A stretch of 64,000 nt of DNA from Leishmania martiniquensis (taxonomy: Eukaryota; Euglenozoa; Kinetoplastea; Trypanosomatida; Trypanosomatidae). Location: the NCBI RefSeq assembly GCF_017916325.1, contig NC_090155.1, positions 530,001-594,000 on the forward strand, read 5' to 3'. The notes under the pieces were generated by a model that saw only the letters and a program-made list of their open reading frames with translations, was not told the origin of the DNA and ran no database searches. This document shows, piece by piece, positions 11,444 to 22,646 of this stretch; positions within the stretch are counted from its first letter, which is position 1; every line of letters begins with the position of its first letter. The position numbers were made by a program, and so were the translations under genes.

Positions 11444-14306
11444 AAGCTCGGCCGAACACCAGCAGATGAATCAAGAAGTGTATGGACATTTTTTCGCACA
11501 GTAGCAATCTCGTGTGTGTAGGCGGGCAGAACGCCTTTCTCTCTTTCTATGTCCTCTTTCGGCTCTTTTACCCTTTCCCTCTCTCAGTGCTCTCTTGCCA
11601 TCCTTCCGTCGCATCATTTTCTTCTTTCATCTCTTTGCGCATGTGCATAGTGCGATCGAGATCCATAGTTTTCTTCCTCGTTGCTCTCTTTCTGGATAAG
11701 TGCACGGCGTGCTACCTGTGTGTGTGTGTGTCTCCGTGCGTATTCCTTTGGTATTTGCCTCTGTGCACTCTCCCTCCTTCGCTCTCTTTTGCTGTCGTTG
11801 ATGCTGTCAGTGTTGCTGCGTCCTCTTTGCTGGTGTTTTCTTTCGCACACTCTGACAGGCACTCTTTCTCTGCACCATTGTCGCTTATATTGCATCCCTT
11901 TTTTTTGTTTGCCACCCCTCAGCAGTGCCGTTATCACAGCCGCTCACCCCGCCCGCCTCAGATTGTACATCTCGCTTCTCCTCGACGATAGCGAATAGGA
12001 TCATCTGAAACACATGTACATATGCGTTGGTGAGCGGGTCAAACGCCTTGACCTGCGCATAGTCATCTCTTTTTCTCTCTTTTCCTCTTTTGGCAGGTCT
12101 CAGTGCTTCTCAAGTGCGCGCTTGAGTACAGGTGTATGTGTGTGTATGTGTGACCTCTCTCTCTCTTTCTCCCCCTTCCCTCGTCTCGAGTCTTGGGCGG
12201 CCTCTTTTTTTTCTCGTGCGTGATTCACTTGTTTCCTCCCTTTTTCTCACACTCTCTCCGCCCCTTCGCAAGGAGACTGCGGAGGCCTGCACTCTGAACC
12301 GCCCAAATTTCACTCCCCCTCCCAACTGCTCCTGCCTTTCATTTCTTTCTTTTCCGCTCCGCTGTGGTAATTCTTATCGTTCTGTGGCGGAGGTTGCTTG
12401 CACGTGGTTGGAAGCCTCACCTGCCTGTCGGTGAGAAGCGCTTTTCTTCAACCTCCTCATTTTTTTTTCGCGCGTCCATGTACGCATACACACGCACCGC
12501 CTCGTCGATACTGCGAGGTAGACACGCGGCTGAGGAGTGAGGGGGTGAGGTGTCGCGAAGCAGAAAGCTGACAAAGGTCAGACAATTCGCTGCCGTGCGC
12601 ACGTGAGAGGGGTGAGAGGTGCTCAAAAGTCCCTTGCGAGATGTAAAGGAAAGCACTTCCCAGCAGAGAAGAATGAGGCGCATCTGCGGAACGCGTTAAC
12701 GCCCTTGTCGGTGTATTTGGAGAGTATCCTCGCTCTTTGTGTGTGCGTGTGTGTGTGCCCCGCTTCTGTATATCATTGTCTCGCTTCTCTCCTCTCTCTG
12801 GTCGTTTTCTCCAGTAATCGCCACCAACGCACTCGACAGGGCGTTAGAGCGGGCACCAAATGCGTCTGTGCATGCGAGGAGAGCGGCACACAAAAGGAGA
12901 GCGGGGGACGGTGACTCGGAGGCGCGCCTTCGGCACTGCTTCCCTCGCACGCTCTCTTTCTCTTTGTCCTCCCCTCTGAATCGTTGTTGTGGTGGTTTGT
13001 GCGCGCGTCTTTCGCTTTGTCTTCTCTATTGCCTTCGTTTCGGAGCTACAGACCGTTGAGGGAGAACTCATGCGCCTACCGGCCCCCCTCTCCTCTCTGC
13101 GCGCGCGCATTCGTGGAATGTTCACCCTCCGCTTGGCTCTTTCCATTTCTTTGGATTGCTTTCGTCTTCAATGTCGCGCCGGATGCGCTAGCATGCGTGT
13201 GTATTCTCTTCTTTCGTCGCTGTCTCTTGCCGTCTCCGCTTTTTATGTAATACCACCACTGTCGTCCCTGATGTTGCATGTGTGAGTCCTCCCCTCTGAG
13301 TGTCGTGCAAGCAGCTATTTTTCCCCTCGTTGTTCCGTCTTGTTGCTCCTTCACGACGCTGTCTTGTGCCTTAGGCGCTCTTGGAAGAAGTGGGGGCGCA
13401 CGTATGGTGTGTGAGCCTCTCCGGCTTCCTTTCTTCGCATGACTTCCCCCATTAGGTGTGTTGCCTTCTCTGCTACACTCTTTGACGGGCCGCTCTTCAT
13501 GGTGGGAAAGGGTGGCGCCGAGCGCTGCATTGACGTTCAAGAAAGTTAAATGGGGCCAAGAGTGTTGGAGGTCGAAGAACAGCATCCCCAGCAGCCTTGC
13601 CAGGGTCACCGCGTGGCGAAGGTGAGAGGGTGTTATCGCGACGCCGATGACTGCTGACCTTCCACCTCTTCCTCGCTTTCGGTCTTCACACCTATTTCTG
13701 TGTCTCCCCCCTCCTCCTGCGCCATTGATGGGGGATGGGAGACGCACCGACTTCCGCATTGCCGTGGGGTTGCACAGAGGCGCACAGAGAAGATGCGTTT
13801 CCCTCGCCCGTCCGGCCACCTTTCCAGCCCTCCTGCCTCACACCTTTTTCCCACGCGTTCTCCTCTCCCACACGGCACTTCTCAGCTGGACCTCTCTCTT
13901 CCTCTCCGCCCATCACCAACGGACGCTCGCATAAAAAGGAGAGCGGCGGTGCTTCTCCTTTCCTGCCCATCACATACCCCTTCCGTACCCCCGAGGCCCT
14001 GTCACGGCAAAGAACGTGCTTTGGACGGCTGTCCCCCCCCCTCCCCACCCATTCCTCTTTTGCCGGCGGGTCGGTGGACAGGTGTGGAGGAGTACCCCGC
14101 CGGCTTTGCAACGAGAAAAAGAAGCGAAAGGGAAAAAGGCGACAGCAGGCAAGTTCAGAGTAGGAGGGGAGCGCCACTGCCTCCGCCGCTACAGCATGCC
14201 CCTTTCTTCATTCTTATTGATTTCGTGACTCCCCCTCTTCATTGTATTTTGGCGCGGTTGTGATTGTGCTCACCATCGCCGTATTCATTTCTTCCCTCCT
14301 TATCAC

Positions 14307-14308
14307 AG
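14307..14308 (+). promoter_or_regulatory. Candidate spliced-leader acceptor AG
   Basis: This AG follows the C/T stretch at 14283-14306 and lies 46 bases before ATG 14355. A further C/T stretch follows it, so a later acceptor inside the first codons cannot be excluded. Confidence 0.3.
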
Positions 14309-14354
14309 TTTCCCCCCTCCCCCCTACGCCTTCCCCGCATTGGGTGGAACGCCG

Positions 14355-17300
14355 ATGTCGACGGCTTCGTCGCCGACCTGGCCGGCGCGACATTGCGCCT
14401 ATGCATCGCTGAGGTCGCTCCTCTCGGTCCCAGACATGGAGTCGCTGAATGAGATCACAGATGAGGACGTGCAGGAGCTTCTGCTGGCAATGAGCTCTCC
14501 GAACGGCAGCCATGGCCGTGGTGCAAGGCTGGCTGGCGCGGGGGCGACGGCGGAAGACGACCATGTCGCATCGTGCTCCGCTGCCGAAACGCACACACGT
14601 GAGGGGTCTCTGGCTGAGCAGCATCAGCGGCAGCCACCATCGTGTTCCTCTCGCGGTGCCAGCAACGCGGGCGACTGTCGCCGCTTGTTTGCTCCTCGCG
14701 ACCCGACGCCGTCTCCCATGGCAGGTGGGCTTCCAAGTTCCATGCCATTCAGTGGACACGGCACGCCTGCCGCGTCACCTCTCTCACAAACCGTACCGCT
14801 GTGGCGGTCGCGTGCGCCCGCGGAGCAGAGCAACCCGGGTGTAGGGTCGCGAAGCCCGGCGCTCACGCCATTACCCCCCACCACGCTCGACTCTCAACTT
14901 AACATACAAGACAACCCTGCGGAGTACCAGAGCGGGGCATCACCACTCCCACCGTCGCCATCGGCGTCCCCGGCGCTGCCGCGCTTGGTGCCCATCTCAG
15001 ACACTGAGGTGCTGGAGGCGGAGCGCCACCGCTGGGACTCGCAGCTCGTGCAGGAGTGCTGGCTGCATCAGGAGCTCCACGGTGTACGCTGGGATGAGGA
15101 GCTGATTCTGCAGCATGGCGCTGCGTATCGCCCTCGCGCTATTGCCTCGCGCACGGCGGTCTCCATGACACACTCAAAGAGGCTCTGCATCGCGCTGAAC
15201 GTGGATACCTCCATCGTGGAGAACGCGGAGGGGATGCTGGAGGACGAGAAGGGCGACGGTGACGGCGGCGGCGGCGCTGAAGCGGGGGGGATGCCATCAA
15301 TGTGCTCCCCGGAGGCGGAGGCGTGGGCACCACTCTTCATGTGGCGCTCGCCCGCCTTCATTCTTGGCGACAGCAGCGCCATCCTGGCGCACCTGTCGGA
15401 GCGCCTGAGTGAACAGTACAAAGGGCTGGCGCCGCGCCCGTTGCCGACGGTGTGCTGTGCCAACGCGCGCCCCTCTGATCTGCTTCAGACTCTGACCGAC
15501 GCCCGCAAAGATGCTGGCGATGCGAAGGTCATTTTTCACTACGTTGCTCGAGGGGTGCCGCCGCCGCGAGGTGGTAACTTGTATCTGACGAACAGTGGGC
15601 CAAGCGTCACGGGGTACGCAGGGCCGCCCTTTAGCAAGCTGTCCCTGGACACCTTCCGCAGCCGTGTCGGGTTCCCGCTCGTCTTCGTGGCAGACTGCGC
15701 CGAGGCTGGCGAGATAGTGAATTACTATATTCGAATGTGTGAGGAGCAGCATCAGCAGCGCTACTTCACCTCCTCGCGCGAGTACCAGCTCAAGTCGAGC
15801 CGCCAGGGCACTGCCGTAGAGCGAGACGTGCCGGCCGACAGCCAAGTGAGCCGTAGCGACAGTAGCTTCGATCATGTAGGCAGCAGCCTCGACATGAGCT
15901 CTGGCGACGCTTTCCACCGCGGGGGTCACTTTGGTGGTGGCGGAATGGACGGCGCCGCACCCTCGCAGAGTGCCATCCTGCAAGACTTCTACTTTATCGG
16001 CGCCACTGGGAGTACGGACAGTGGCATTGGCGGTGGTGGTGGTGGCAGCAGCGGTATGCGACCGAGGCCGAGTCGTGGCCTTGGCGACACTGGCATGATG
16101 GGTGTCGGCGCTGCCGCTGGTGGAGCAGCAGGCGGCGGCCGTGCGGTGCGCGACGGTGATGCCGGGGTTCTGCGGCATCACCCACGCCTCCCCTCCGACA
16201 TCCTCACGAGCTGCCTCACCACCCCGCTGCGCATGGCCATCTTGTGGTTTGTTGCGGAGCGCCCTGAGCTGCAGGCACTGCACCCGCTCCTTCTCCACCT
16301 CTTCCCTGGCATATTGACGGACAAGAAAACGCCACTCGGCCAGCTGCAGTGGTACCTGCAGAGCATAACGGAGTGCATCGCGTGGTCCACCTTGTCCCTC
16401 CCACAGTACTCCCGACTTTTTCGCGAGGACGTGTACGTTGCGCCGCTCTTTCGAGGCTATCTGCTGGCAGAGCGCATCATCGTTGGCGGGCTGGGCGGAA
16501 GCCTTAGTGTCTACCCGCCTGTCCCAGCGACGCACTCGCACACGCTGTGGAACACGTGGGACAACGTCGTGGAGCGCGCGTGCATCTCTCTCCTCCGCGC
16601 AGTTCGACCCGCCCCGCCACGTTGCGCTAGCGTGCTGGAGTTCCGCAGCTGGCTAGACGTTGAGGTGACGTCATGGAAGTACAGCCGTCCCGATCTCCTG
16701 ACTGTGGCGGCCAGCAACGCAGTGCCGACCGCGACGGCGTCGCCAGAGACAGAGACGCAGGCAAGTCGCCTACCGTCGCTGCCGGATGACGCCGCGGTAG
16801 TGATACCACTGTTCCTCGGTGAGGAGCTACTTGGGCTGCAGGCGATGCTGGACGGCATTACGCAACAGTCATTTGAGCGCCCACGGGCCTATTTGGCTGG
16901 CGTGTGGGGACTTCAGCCGCGCTCGTCGGCTTCGGTGGCGGCGTGGAGCGACACTGGCTCGACCACCGCTGGCCCAGGTTATCGGGACGAGGCCAGGGAG
17001 AGCGGATGTGAGCAGCATCGCGGGCATGTATCGCTTGCTTCGGGACGTTTTGTAGAGGGCAGACGCGGCCATGGTGCGGCTGCCAGAGTTGCTCTGCGAG
17101 GCATCGCCGATCAGTTTTCCAACACTCTCCGCTCGTCCTATCCTCCGGCGCCTCAGCAGCCGAAACCGTCCGCGGCCATTTCATCGCCATCTGCCGGGCC
17201 CGCACTGCCGGCATTGGCTTTCAGTTCCTCCGCTGCACTGCTTGGCAGTGCTGGGGGAACCGCCAGCGCTACTGGTCTGGCATACAACCGCAATATGCAG

Positions 17301-20300
17301 GGCTCGACGACTACCTCCTCCCTTCAAGTCTCGACACACGGTCAGGACTCTCGAAAAAAGGGCTCCGTGGCACCGGAGGCTACTGCCGCTGCTGCGACTC
17401 GCAACGTTTCGAAGCGGGTGGACTCGCGCGCCGTTGTCGCCTCCGGGCGGTACCAGCGAGCGTCGCGGGCCGAACTCAGCGGACTTTCGAATGTCACCAA
17501 CACCACCGTCACAGCGGTACCAGCAGCGCTTGCTGTGAGCGGTGGAGCGGCACCACCGGCCCCCGCTGTCCTCTCAAGGGCGATCACGCAGCCCTCCACG
17601 AGCCAACTTGCGGCACGCAAGACCGAGTACATGACAAACCTCTTCACCAGTGCTACCACCTCGGGCCAGGCTGCCTCTTTCCACTACACATCAGATCTCT
17701 ACCGCCCCGCAGACGCGATAGATGGCACCGCATCTTTGGGCATCCTGTACGGCTCTTCCTCCACTGCGGGGACAGCAGCAGCGTCGGGGGCACCTCCGCC
17801 GCAGCACACCTTTCCTTTCATGGAGCAGATGCCGTCGCTGTTGCACGCATTGCTGGTCGCCGCCCACCGTGAGAGGGCGACGGAGCTGATCTGCCGACTC
17901 GTAGACTGCGGCCCGGCAGCGGTGCTACAGTGTGCCGAGGCAAACATCTACCGCTTGGTGCTGGATCGTTACTGGAGCCGACCTGATCTGCGATTCTTGA
18001 TGCCGGCGACACTGTTTATCTACTGCAAGAGCTGCTACGCTGACCCTGAGCTGATCGGGTCTGAAAAGCAGCGGGACGTGGCGGTGAAAGCGTGCGCGGA
18101 TATACTCCAGTGCCCGGTGGTGGTACCGCCGCTCACGTTGTCAGCTGGCGGTGATGAGTCACCAGGCGCATGGCAGAGCCGCGTGCTGGGCCCTTACGCC
18201 ACCCCGTACGGGCAGCGCATGATGGCCACGTCGCTGCTGACACTCATTGCCTTGCACAGCGACGACGGCCGCGAGACTTGCCATCAGCGCGGCGTGTTTC
18301 AGCTCTGCTGCCAGCTGCTACAGCAGGCCCGGGAGGAGGCGCCACTATGGCAAGAGGCGATAGGGGCGTCAATCGTTTCTTCTACAAGGGCGGGCTGTAC
18401 AACGGCGATGGCGGCGCCGCCCATCACTTGTGTACAATCTTTTTCCCAGAAGCCACAGGCTTCATGGTCACTGCCGTGGCTTCAGCCACCCACAGCGCCG
18501 CGCGACGCGGCAGGCGATGAGCCGCCGCACATCGCACCACCGCCGGTGTTCATCGCCACCACGTATCACTTGACATTGCTGACGCTTTTCGTGTCTCTCT
18601 TGTGCAGCTGGAAGCTTCCCACGACCGCTGCCCCTGCTACGGAGGAAACAGAAGACCTCGCCATGGAGAAGGAGGAGGGGATGCTGCCTGCCATCTCAGC
18701 CGCAGCCACGAGCGGCCCTTTCTATGGAGCAGCGCCGCCTGACCCGCCTTCCCTGAGCCCCCCGCTGGATGGCACTGTGCAGGAGGTGCCGCGAACGTCT
18801 GCTGAGGTGCTCGAGGCGGGCTTGCACGCTGCAGCGCCGGCATTACTCCACTTCATGTACTCGGATACGTCCATCCTGCGAGGGGCGGCGCAGCGGTGCT
18901 TAATGATGGTGCTCATCTCGCCAGCGCCGAGCGAGGCCTCGCGGGCCCGCTACGCCGAGTTGCAGCTGCATCGCCTGTACGGGCTGCCTGTGCACATGGC
19001 CGAGATGAACACCGACCTGAGGCTGGAGGCGACACGTATGGCCTACACCGCGTTTCGCTGGTTGTTTGCGCAGTTGCGTGAGGAGACGTCGGTGGAGGAG
19101 ATAGGGCAGTACGTGGCGCAGTGGATGTATCGATGGTTTAAGCGGGCCGCCAAGGGCAAGCCCCCGCCCGCGCCGTTCATTTTCGGCGATAAAGGCCTTT
19201 GCAGGGGCGGCGCACAGCAGATGCCCATCCGCGCGCACGGCAGCAGCGCCCAATCAGTGCCGCAGCAGTCCACCCATAGCGTATGGACACTGCCGACCGT
19301 CTCGGGGACGTACCGAGGACTGAACATTGTGACGCCGAGGTCCGTCTTATTTCATCGCCGCGGCAATGTGCTGGTTTCCGCTGCCCGATCTGCCCGCGCC
19401 GCCATGGTGAGCGACTCCGTCACAGGGGGCGGTGCAGGCTCTGTGGTGCTGGGTGGTAGTCTTCGACATCATACGATGCTACAGGATTATCGCCGGCTGC
19501 AGGCCTACCTGCCCCCGCTTAGCAATCTTGTGCGCCTCTTCTTCGAGCACACCCAAGACACCTGCCCTTACGTGCGCACGTTTGTGCGGCGTGTGGTGCT
19601 GGAGGAGTTCAGTTTTCTTCGTCAGTCATGGTACGATGACTACACTGTAATGGATCACCAGCGCCGCGCCTCGCCGTCACCCATTGCTGAAGAGGGCGAC
19701 TACAGCTGGGCAGGTCGTCGCCACTACCCCAGCCACCAACGTCAGCAGCGCCAGGCGCCTGGCTCCCGCCACAGCTATCGCCACGGCGGCCGTCACCATC
19801 CTTTCAGTGGAGAAGGCGGAACGGGATGTGGCGGGGAAGCTCTAGACGCGTCGCCTGTGGTAGTCGGGGGAGGGCTCCCGACGTACTTGCCGCTCAAGCA
19901 GCTGCTCCACGTGAGGGAGGAGATGGATGCGCATCGTGGCGGCGCTGCCGCAACGGCGCTCTTGGAACAGCGCACGGTGGGAGGCACTCTCACGCCGATG
20001 CCGAGCGAGTGCGAGGCAGGCCATTGGAGCGACGCTGCTGCCACGGCCTCCGCCGGGGATGTGGAGGATGTTGCTGATCCACACCCTGCTGTGCTTCGGC
20101 GCTTCATTGTGAGACTGCTGCGCATTGCGTCGTCCAAGGGTGCAGAGGCGGTGGCTGCGTCCCCGACGTCGCCGCTGCGTCTGCACTCGCACTACTGTAC
20201 TGATGTTGTGGACGAGGCCGGCGGAGAGGACAGCAGTGACGGCGGTGGCGGCGGCGGCGACGACACACTGGAGCGCGGAGGGGGCCACGCCCACCGACTT

Positions 20301-22646
20301 GGTTGCAACAGTGACACCAAAGTGAATGAGACTGGCTTCGCGGCGCGTGCGGGCACGTCATCCGCCGCTACTACTCGGTGTCGTGGCGCCGGCGACGAAG
20401 CTGCCGCCGACCCGCGGCATGAGGATGGCTACTTTGCGTCTGCGCTGCACGCAGATGCCGATAACGGTGTCGGTGGCGGCGGAATGGCGAGCATGCTCCT
20501 CGACGCCGAGTCCTTCGCACTGCACCCTCTGGGGACTCTGGACAGTACCGCCATGACTACTTTCGCGTACGGCGCCCTCAGCTTCCTAGAGCGCTTTATG
20601 CTGGAGGAGATGGACGATAGCGACCCGCGCCACCCCATGAACGTCGAAAAAGAGAATGCCTTGTACGAGTATAGCCAACACGTGGAGCGCAACATTCGCG
20701 CGCATGCGCATGATGCCGCAGCAAGAGTGGTAAATGGAGGCGATGGCGCTGAAGCACGGTTGCCAGCGTCGCGTGATGGGGAGCAGCTTTGCAGGACGGC
20801 CGGTAGCGCCGTACCTTTGCCGATAGCCACACGTGCGTATGCCCCATTCCAGTGCATAGGTGTGGGCAACATTGGCCGGGCCGGTGTCCCCGGATACGGA
20901 CACCGTGGCCCGTCAGCGTCTCCTAGCTCCTCTCCACACTTGAGTGCTACACGGCTTGGGGGTGGCGTCGGCGCAGCTGCCTCGTCCCTCTGGCGTGCGG
21001 CTGGCAGCGTTGATGCCATTCTCTTTCACCCCTCGGAGCCGGTGGTGGTGACATCGACAACGGGCGGATTGCTGAGCGTGTGGTCATACGATTCTGTCGA
21101 CAAGGCAACGGCGGACGAGGTGGAGGCGGGGCAAGCCGCAGCCAGTAACAACAACGGCGGCGAGGACGGTGTTAAGCGCTCTGCGACCGCTCAAGGCGCA
21201 CGTAGGGGCCCTATCTCGTCCCTTCGGGCATTGGAGGCACGCGCGCAGTACTTTCTGCGTGACGTTGTCGGTCGCGCCAACTCCGCCATGGCGCGCGTCG
21301 CACAGCATCGATACATGTACGATCGATACAACCCCCATGGGCAGGCCACGGCACGGCGCGCCGGTGGCGCTATCACCGCTTCGAAGGTGGGGCTTGAGAC
21401 TTACCGGCTCCCGCGCACCGTCTACGGCGCGGGCAAGGGCGTCAGCGCGGCGGCGTACCGCCCTGATGAGGCTAGTGGCCTTGGTGGTGGTGGAAGTCGG
21501 CCTGGTGTGTGGATGGAGCGCGCCGAGGCCGCTAATGCCGCTGCCGCGCTTCCGTCTTCGTACCGGTACGGCCACCTGCACCACTACCATGGGGTGGGCG
21601 ACCTGCACCTCGTCGACGCGGCCTACCGCCCACTGCTTTGCGCGGTGCGGCGCACCGGTGCCGTGGAGATGTTCTCTGACTTCGCGGACCACCGACAGGT
21701 GCGCCGCGTGACCACCTTCGAAACGATGCAGCTGGGCCAGAGAGAGGAGCAGCACCACTGCGTGTCAAGCTACCAGGCTCCCACCGGCCTGCTGTACGTG
21801 AGCACTCAGGACGGTGGTGTCAGCGCCTGGGACTTGGGAAGTGAGCAGCGGCTTGCTGTGTCTGGCCAATTAAACTCCACAGTAGAGGAGACCGCAGCTG
21901 TGCTGGCCCTCATGGCTCACCCATGCACGCTGTACGAGTACGCTGTGGGGGGTTACGGCATGCCTGTATGCATCTTCGATCTGCGGGACGGCACCACCGG
22001 CGCGGCTCGACGCGGCGTATCTCTGCCGTCTCTCCGTTGTCACATTAGGAGCGGCCTTGTCTCGCCCTTCTGTCTGCGGGTGAGCTACTCGCGACGCTAC
22101 CCGAATGCGGTGGTAGCCGGGTACGCTGGCGGCACTGTGGCCGTCTGGGACCGGCGCTATACGAAGCAGCCGTGCACTCTGTTCGGCGCAGAGCTCGATA
22201 GCCTGTCTGTCACAGACCCCGCCTCCAACAAGGCCCGCGCCGCCTCCGCCGTAGCCTCTCGCATGATTCTCCAGCTCGACACGCATCCGAGTAGCAAGCG
22301 GTTCCTAACGCTCATGACAACTCCGTCATCGCTGCAGATCGTGCAGCCGTGCAGAGGCGACGGGCAGGCGAGTCTGGCTGGAGTGGACGGTGCTGGCAGC
22401 AGCCACTCGCCTCATGAGGGACCCCAAGCGCGATCGACACCTTTTCTTCTGCATCGCTTCTCTCTGGACAGCGATTGCAGCGTGGACGCCAACGGTAGCA
22501 GTGACAGTGGTAGCAGCGGCCCTGGCGCTGCTTGCTTTCACGACTTCAGCCCAGTCCTCGGCGTCGGTGTCGGTAGCACGGTGCGGCTGTACGGTACGCC
22601 GCATCTCACCTCAGCGACAGCGTATCTGGAAAACGACCGGAGCTGA
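14355..22646 (+). CDS. Raptor homologue, TOR complex 1 scaffold, 2763 aa
   Basis: Raptor recruits substrates to the TOR kinase in TORC1. The N-terminal caspase-like region starts near residue 220 (RWDSQLVQECW) and includes FHYVARGVPPP near 392 and FVADCAEAG near 443. These match the family HYNGHGVP and YDCSNAG motifs. The Cys is kept, but the His of the first motif is absent. A Gly/Ser-rich insert (about 480-605) separates this from a strongly conserved block at 612-770: LTSCLTTPLRMAI, LGQLQWYLQSITECIAW, LFRGYLLAERI, LWNTWD. A middle helical region carries many low-complexity inserts (about 1150-2200). WD40-like repeats run from about 2215 (ILFHPSEPVVV) to the end. At 2763 aa it is about twice the length of human Raptor. 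The start at 14355 is the first ATG; 14436 (MESLNEITDE) is an alternative. A single-copy gene unrelated to the surrounding SMP genes. Confidence 0.9.
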   Translation: MSTASSPTWPARHCAYASLRSLLSVPDMESLNEITDEDVQELLLAMSSPNGSHGRGARLAGAGATAEDDHVASCSAAETHTREGSLAEQHQRQPPSCSSRGASNAGDCRRLFAPRDPTPSPMAGGLPSSMPFSGHGTPAASPLSQTVPLWRSRAPAEQSNPGVGSRSPALTPLPPTTLDSQLNIQDNPAEYQSGASPLPPSPSASPALPRLVPISDTEVLEAERHRWDSQLVQECWLHQELHGVRWDEELILQHGAAYRPRAIASRTAVSMTHSKRLCIALNVDTSIVENAEGMLEDEKGDGDGGGGAEAGGMPSMCSPEAEAWAPLFMWRSPAFILGDSSAILAHLSERLSEQYKGLAPRPLPTVCCANARPSDLLQTLTDARKDAGDAKVIFHYVARGVPPPRGGNLYLTNSGPSVTGYAGPPFSKLSLDTFRSRVGFPLVFVADCAEAGEIVNYYIRMCEEQHQQRYFTSSREYQLKSSRQGTAVERDVPADSQVSRSDSSFDHVGSSLDMSSGDAFHRGGHFGGGGMDGAAPSQSAILQDFYFIGATGSTDSGIGGGGGGSSGMRPRPSRGLGDTGMMGVGAAAGGAAGGGRAVRDGDAGVLRHHPRLPSDILTSCLTTPLRMAILWFVAERPELQALHPLLLHLFPGILTDKKTPLGQLQWYLQSITECIAWSTLSLPQYSRLFREDVYVAPLFRGYLLAERIIVGGLGGSLSVYPPVPATHSHTLWNTWDNVVERACISLLRAVRPAPPRCASVLEFRSWLDVEVTSWKYSRPDLLTVAASNAVPTATASPETETQASRLPSLPDDAAVVIPLFLGEELLGLQAMLDGITQQSFERPRAYLAGVWGLQPRSSASVAAWSDTGSTTAGPGYRDEARESGCEQHRGHVSLASGRFVEGRRGHGAAARVALRGIADQFSNTLRSSYPPAPQQPKPSAAISSPSAGPALPALAFSSSAALLGSAGGTASATGLAYNRNMQGSTTTSSLQVSTHGQDSRKKGSVAPEATAAAATRNVSKRVDSRAVVASGRYQRASRAELSGLSNVTNTTVTAVPAALAVSGGAAPPAPAVLSRAITQPSTSQLAARKTEYMTNLFTSATTSGQAASFHYTSDLYRPADAIDGTASLGILYGSSSTAGTAAASGAPPPQHTFPFMEQMPSLLHALLVAAHRERATELICRLVDCGPAAVLQCAEANIYRLVLDRYWSRPDLRFLMPATLFIYCKSCYADPELIGSEKQRDVAVKACADILQCPVVVPPLTLSAGGDESPGAWQSRVLGPYATPYGQRMMATSLLTLIALHSDDGRETCHQRGVFQLCCQLLQQAREEAPLWQEAIGASIVSSTRAGCTTAMAAPPITCVQSFSQKPQASWSLPWLQPPTAPRDAAGDEPPHIAPPPVFIATTYHLTLLTLFVSLLCSWKLPTTAAPATEETEDLAMEKEEGMLPAISAAATSGPFYGAAPPDPPSLSPPLDGTVQEVPRTSAEVLEAGLHAAAPALLHFMYSDTSILRGAAQRCLMMVLISPAPSEASRARYAELQLHRLYGLPVHMAEMNTDLRLEATRMAYTAFRWLFAQLREETSVEEIGQYVAQWMYRWFKRAAKGKPPPAPFIFGDKGLCRGGAQQMPIRAHGSSAQSVPQQSTHSVWTLPTVSGTYRGLNIVTPRSVLFHRRGNVLVSAARSARAAMVSDSVTGGGAGSVVLGGSLRHHTMLQDYRRLQAYLPPLSNLVRLFFEHTQDTCPYVRTFVRRVVLEEFSFLRQSWYDDYTVMDHQRRASPSPIAEEGDYSWAGRRHYPSHQRQQRQAPGSRHSYRHGGRHHPFSGEGGTGCGGEALDASPVVVGGGLPTYLPLKQLLHVREEMDAHRGGAAATALLEQRTVGGTLTPMPSECEAGHWSDAAATASAGDVEDVADPHPAVLRRFIVRLLRIASSKGAEAVAASPTSPLRLHSHYCTDVVDEAGGEDSSDGGGGGGDDTLERGGGHAHRLGCNSDTKVNETGFAARAGTSSAATTRCRGAGDEAAADPRHEDGYFASALHADADNGVGGGGMASMLLDAESFALHPLGTLDSTAMTTFAYGALSFLERFMLEEMDDSDPRHPMNVEKENALYEYSQHVERNIRAHAHDAAARVVNGGDGAEARLPASRDGEQLCRTAGSAVPLPIATRAYAPFQCIGVGNIGRAGVPGYGHRGPSASPSSSPHLSATRLGGGVGAAASSLWRAAGSVDAILFHPSEPVVVTSTTGGLLSVWSYDSVDKATADEVEAGQAAASNNNGGEDGVKRSATAQGARRGPISSLRALEARAQYFLRDVVGRANSAMARVAQHRYMYDRYNPHGQATARRAGGAITASKVGLETYRLPRTVYGAGKGVSAAAYRPDEASGLGGGGSRPGVWMERAEAANAAAALPSSYRYGHLHHYHGVGDLHLVDAAYRPLLCAVRRTGAVEMFSDFADHRQVRRVTTFETMQLGQREEQHHCVSSYQAPTGLLYVSTQDGGVSAWDLGSEQRLAVSGQLNSTVEETAAVLALMAHPCTLYEYAVGGYGMPVCIFDLRDGTTGAARRGVSLPSLRCHIRSGLVSPFCLRVSYSRRYPNAVVAGYAGGTVAVWDRRYTKQPCTLFGAELDSLSVTDPASNKARAASAVASRMILQLDTHPSSKRFLTLMTTPSSLQIVQPCRGDGQASLAGVDGAGSSHSPHEGPQARSTPFLLHRFSLDSDCSVDANGSSDSGSSGPGAACFHDFSPVLGVGVGSTVRLYGTPHLTSATAYLENDRS

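Larger units (their letters stand above)
11169..14354. other. Long spacer before the Raptor gene
   Basis: About 3.2 kb without a supported gene. The first 250 bases are mixed (likely 3' UTR). There is a G-rich run at 11421-11443, then mainly C/T-rich DNA. A less pyrimidine-biased island at about 13360-13640 has an open frame on the complementary strand, but no start, splice context or family match supports it. The last 80 bases are a pyrimidine tract leading to the Raptor start. Confidence 0.5.
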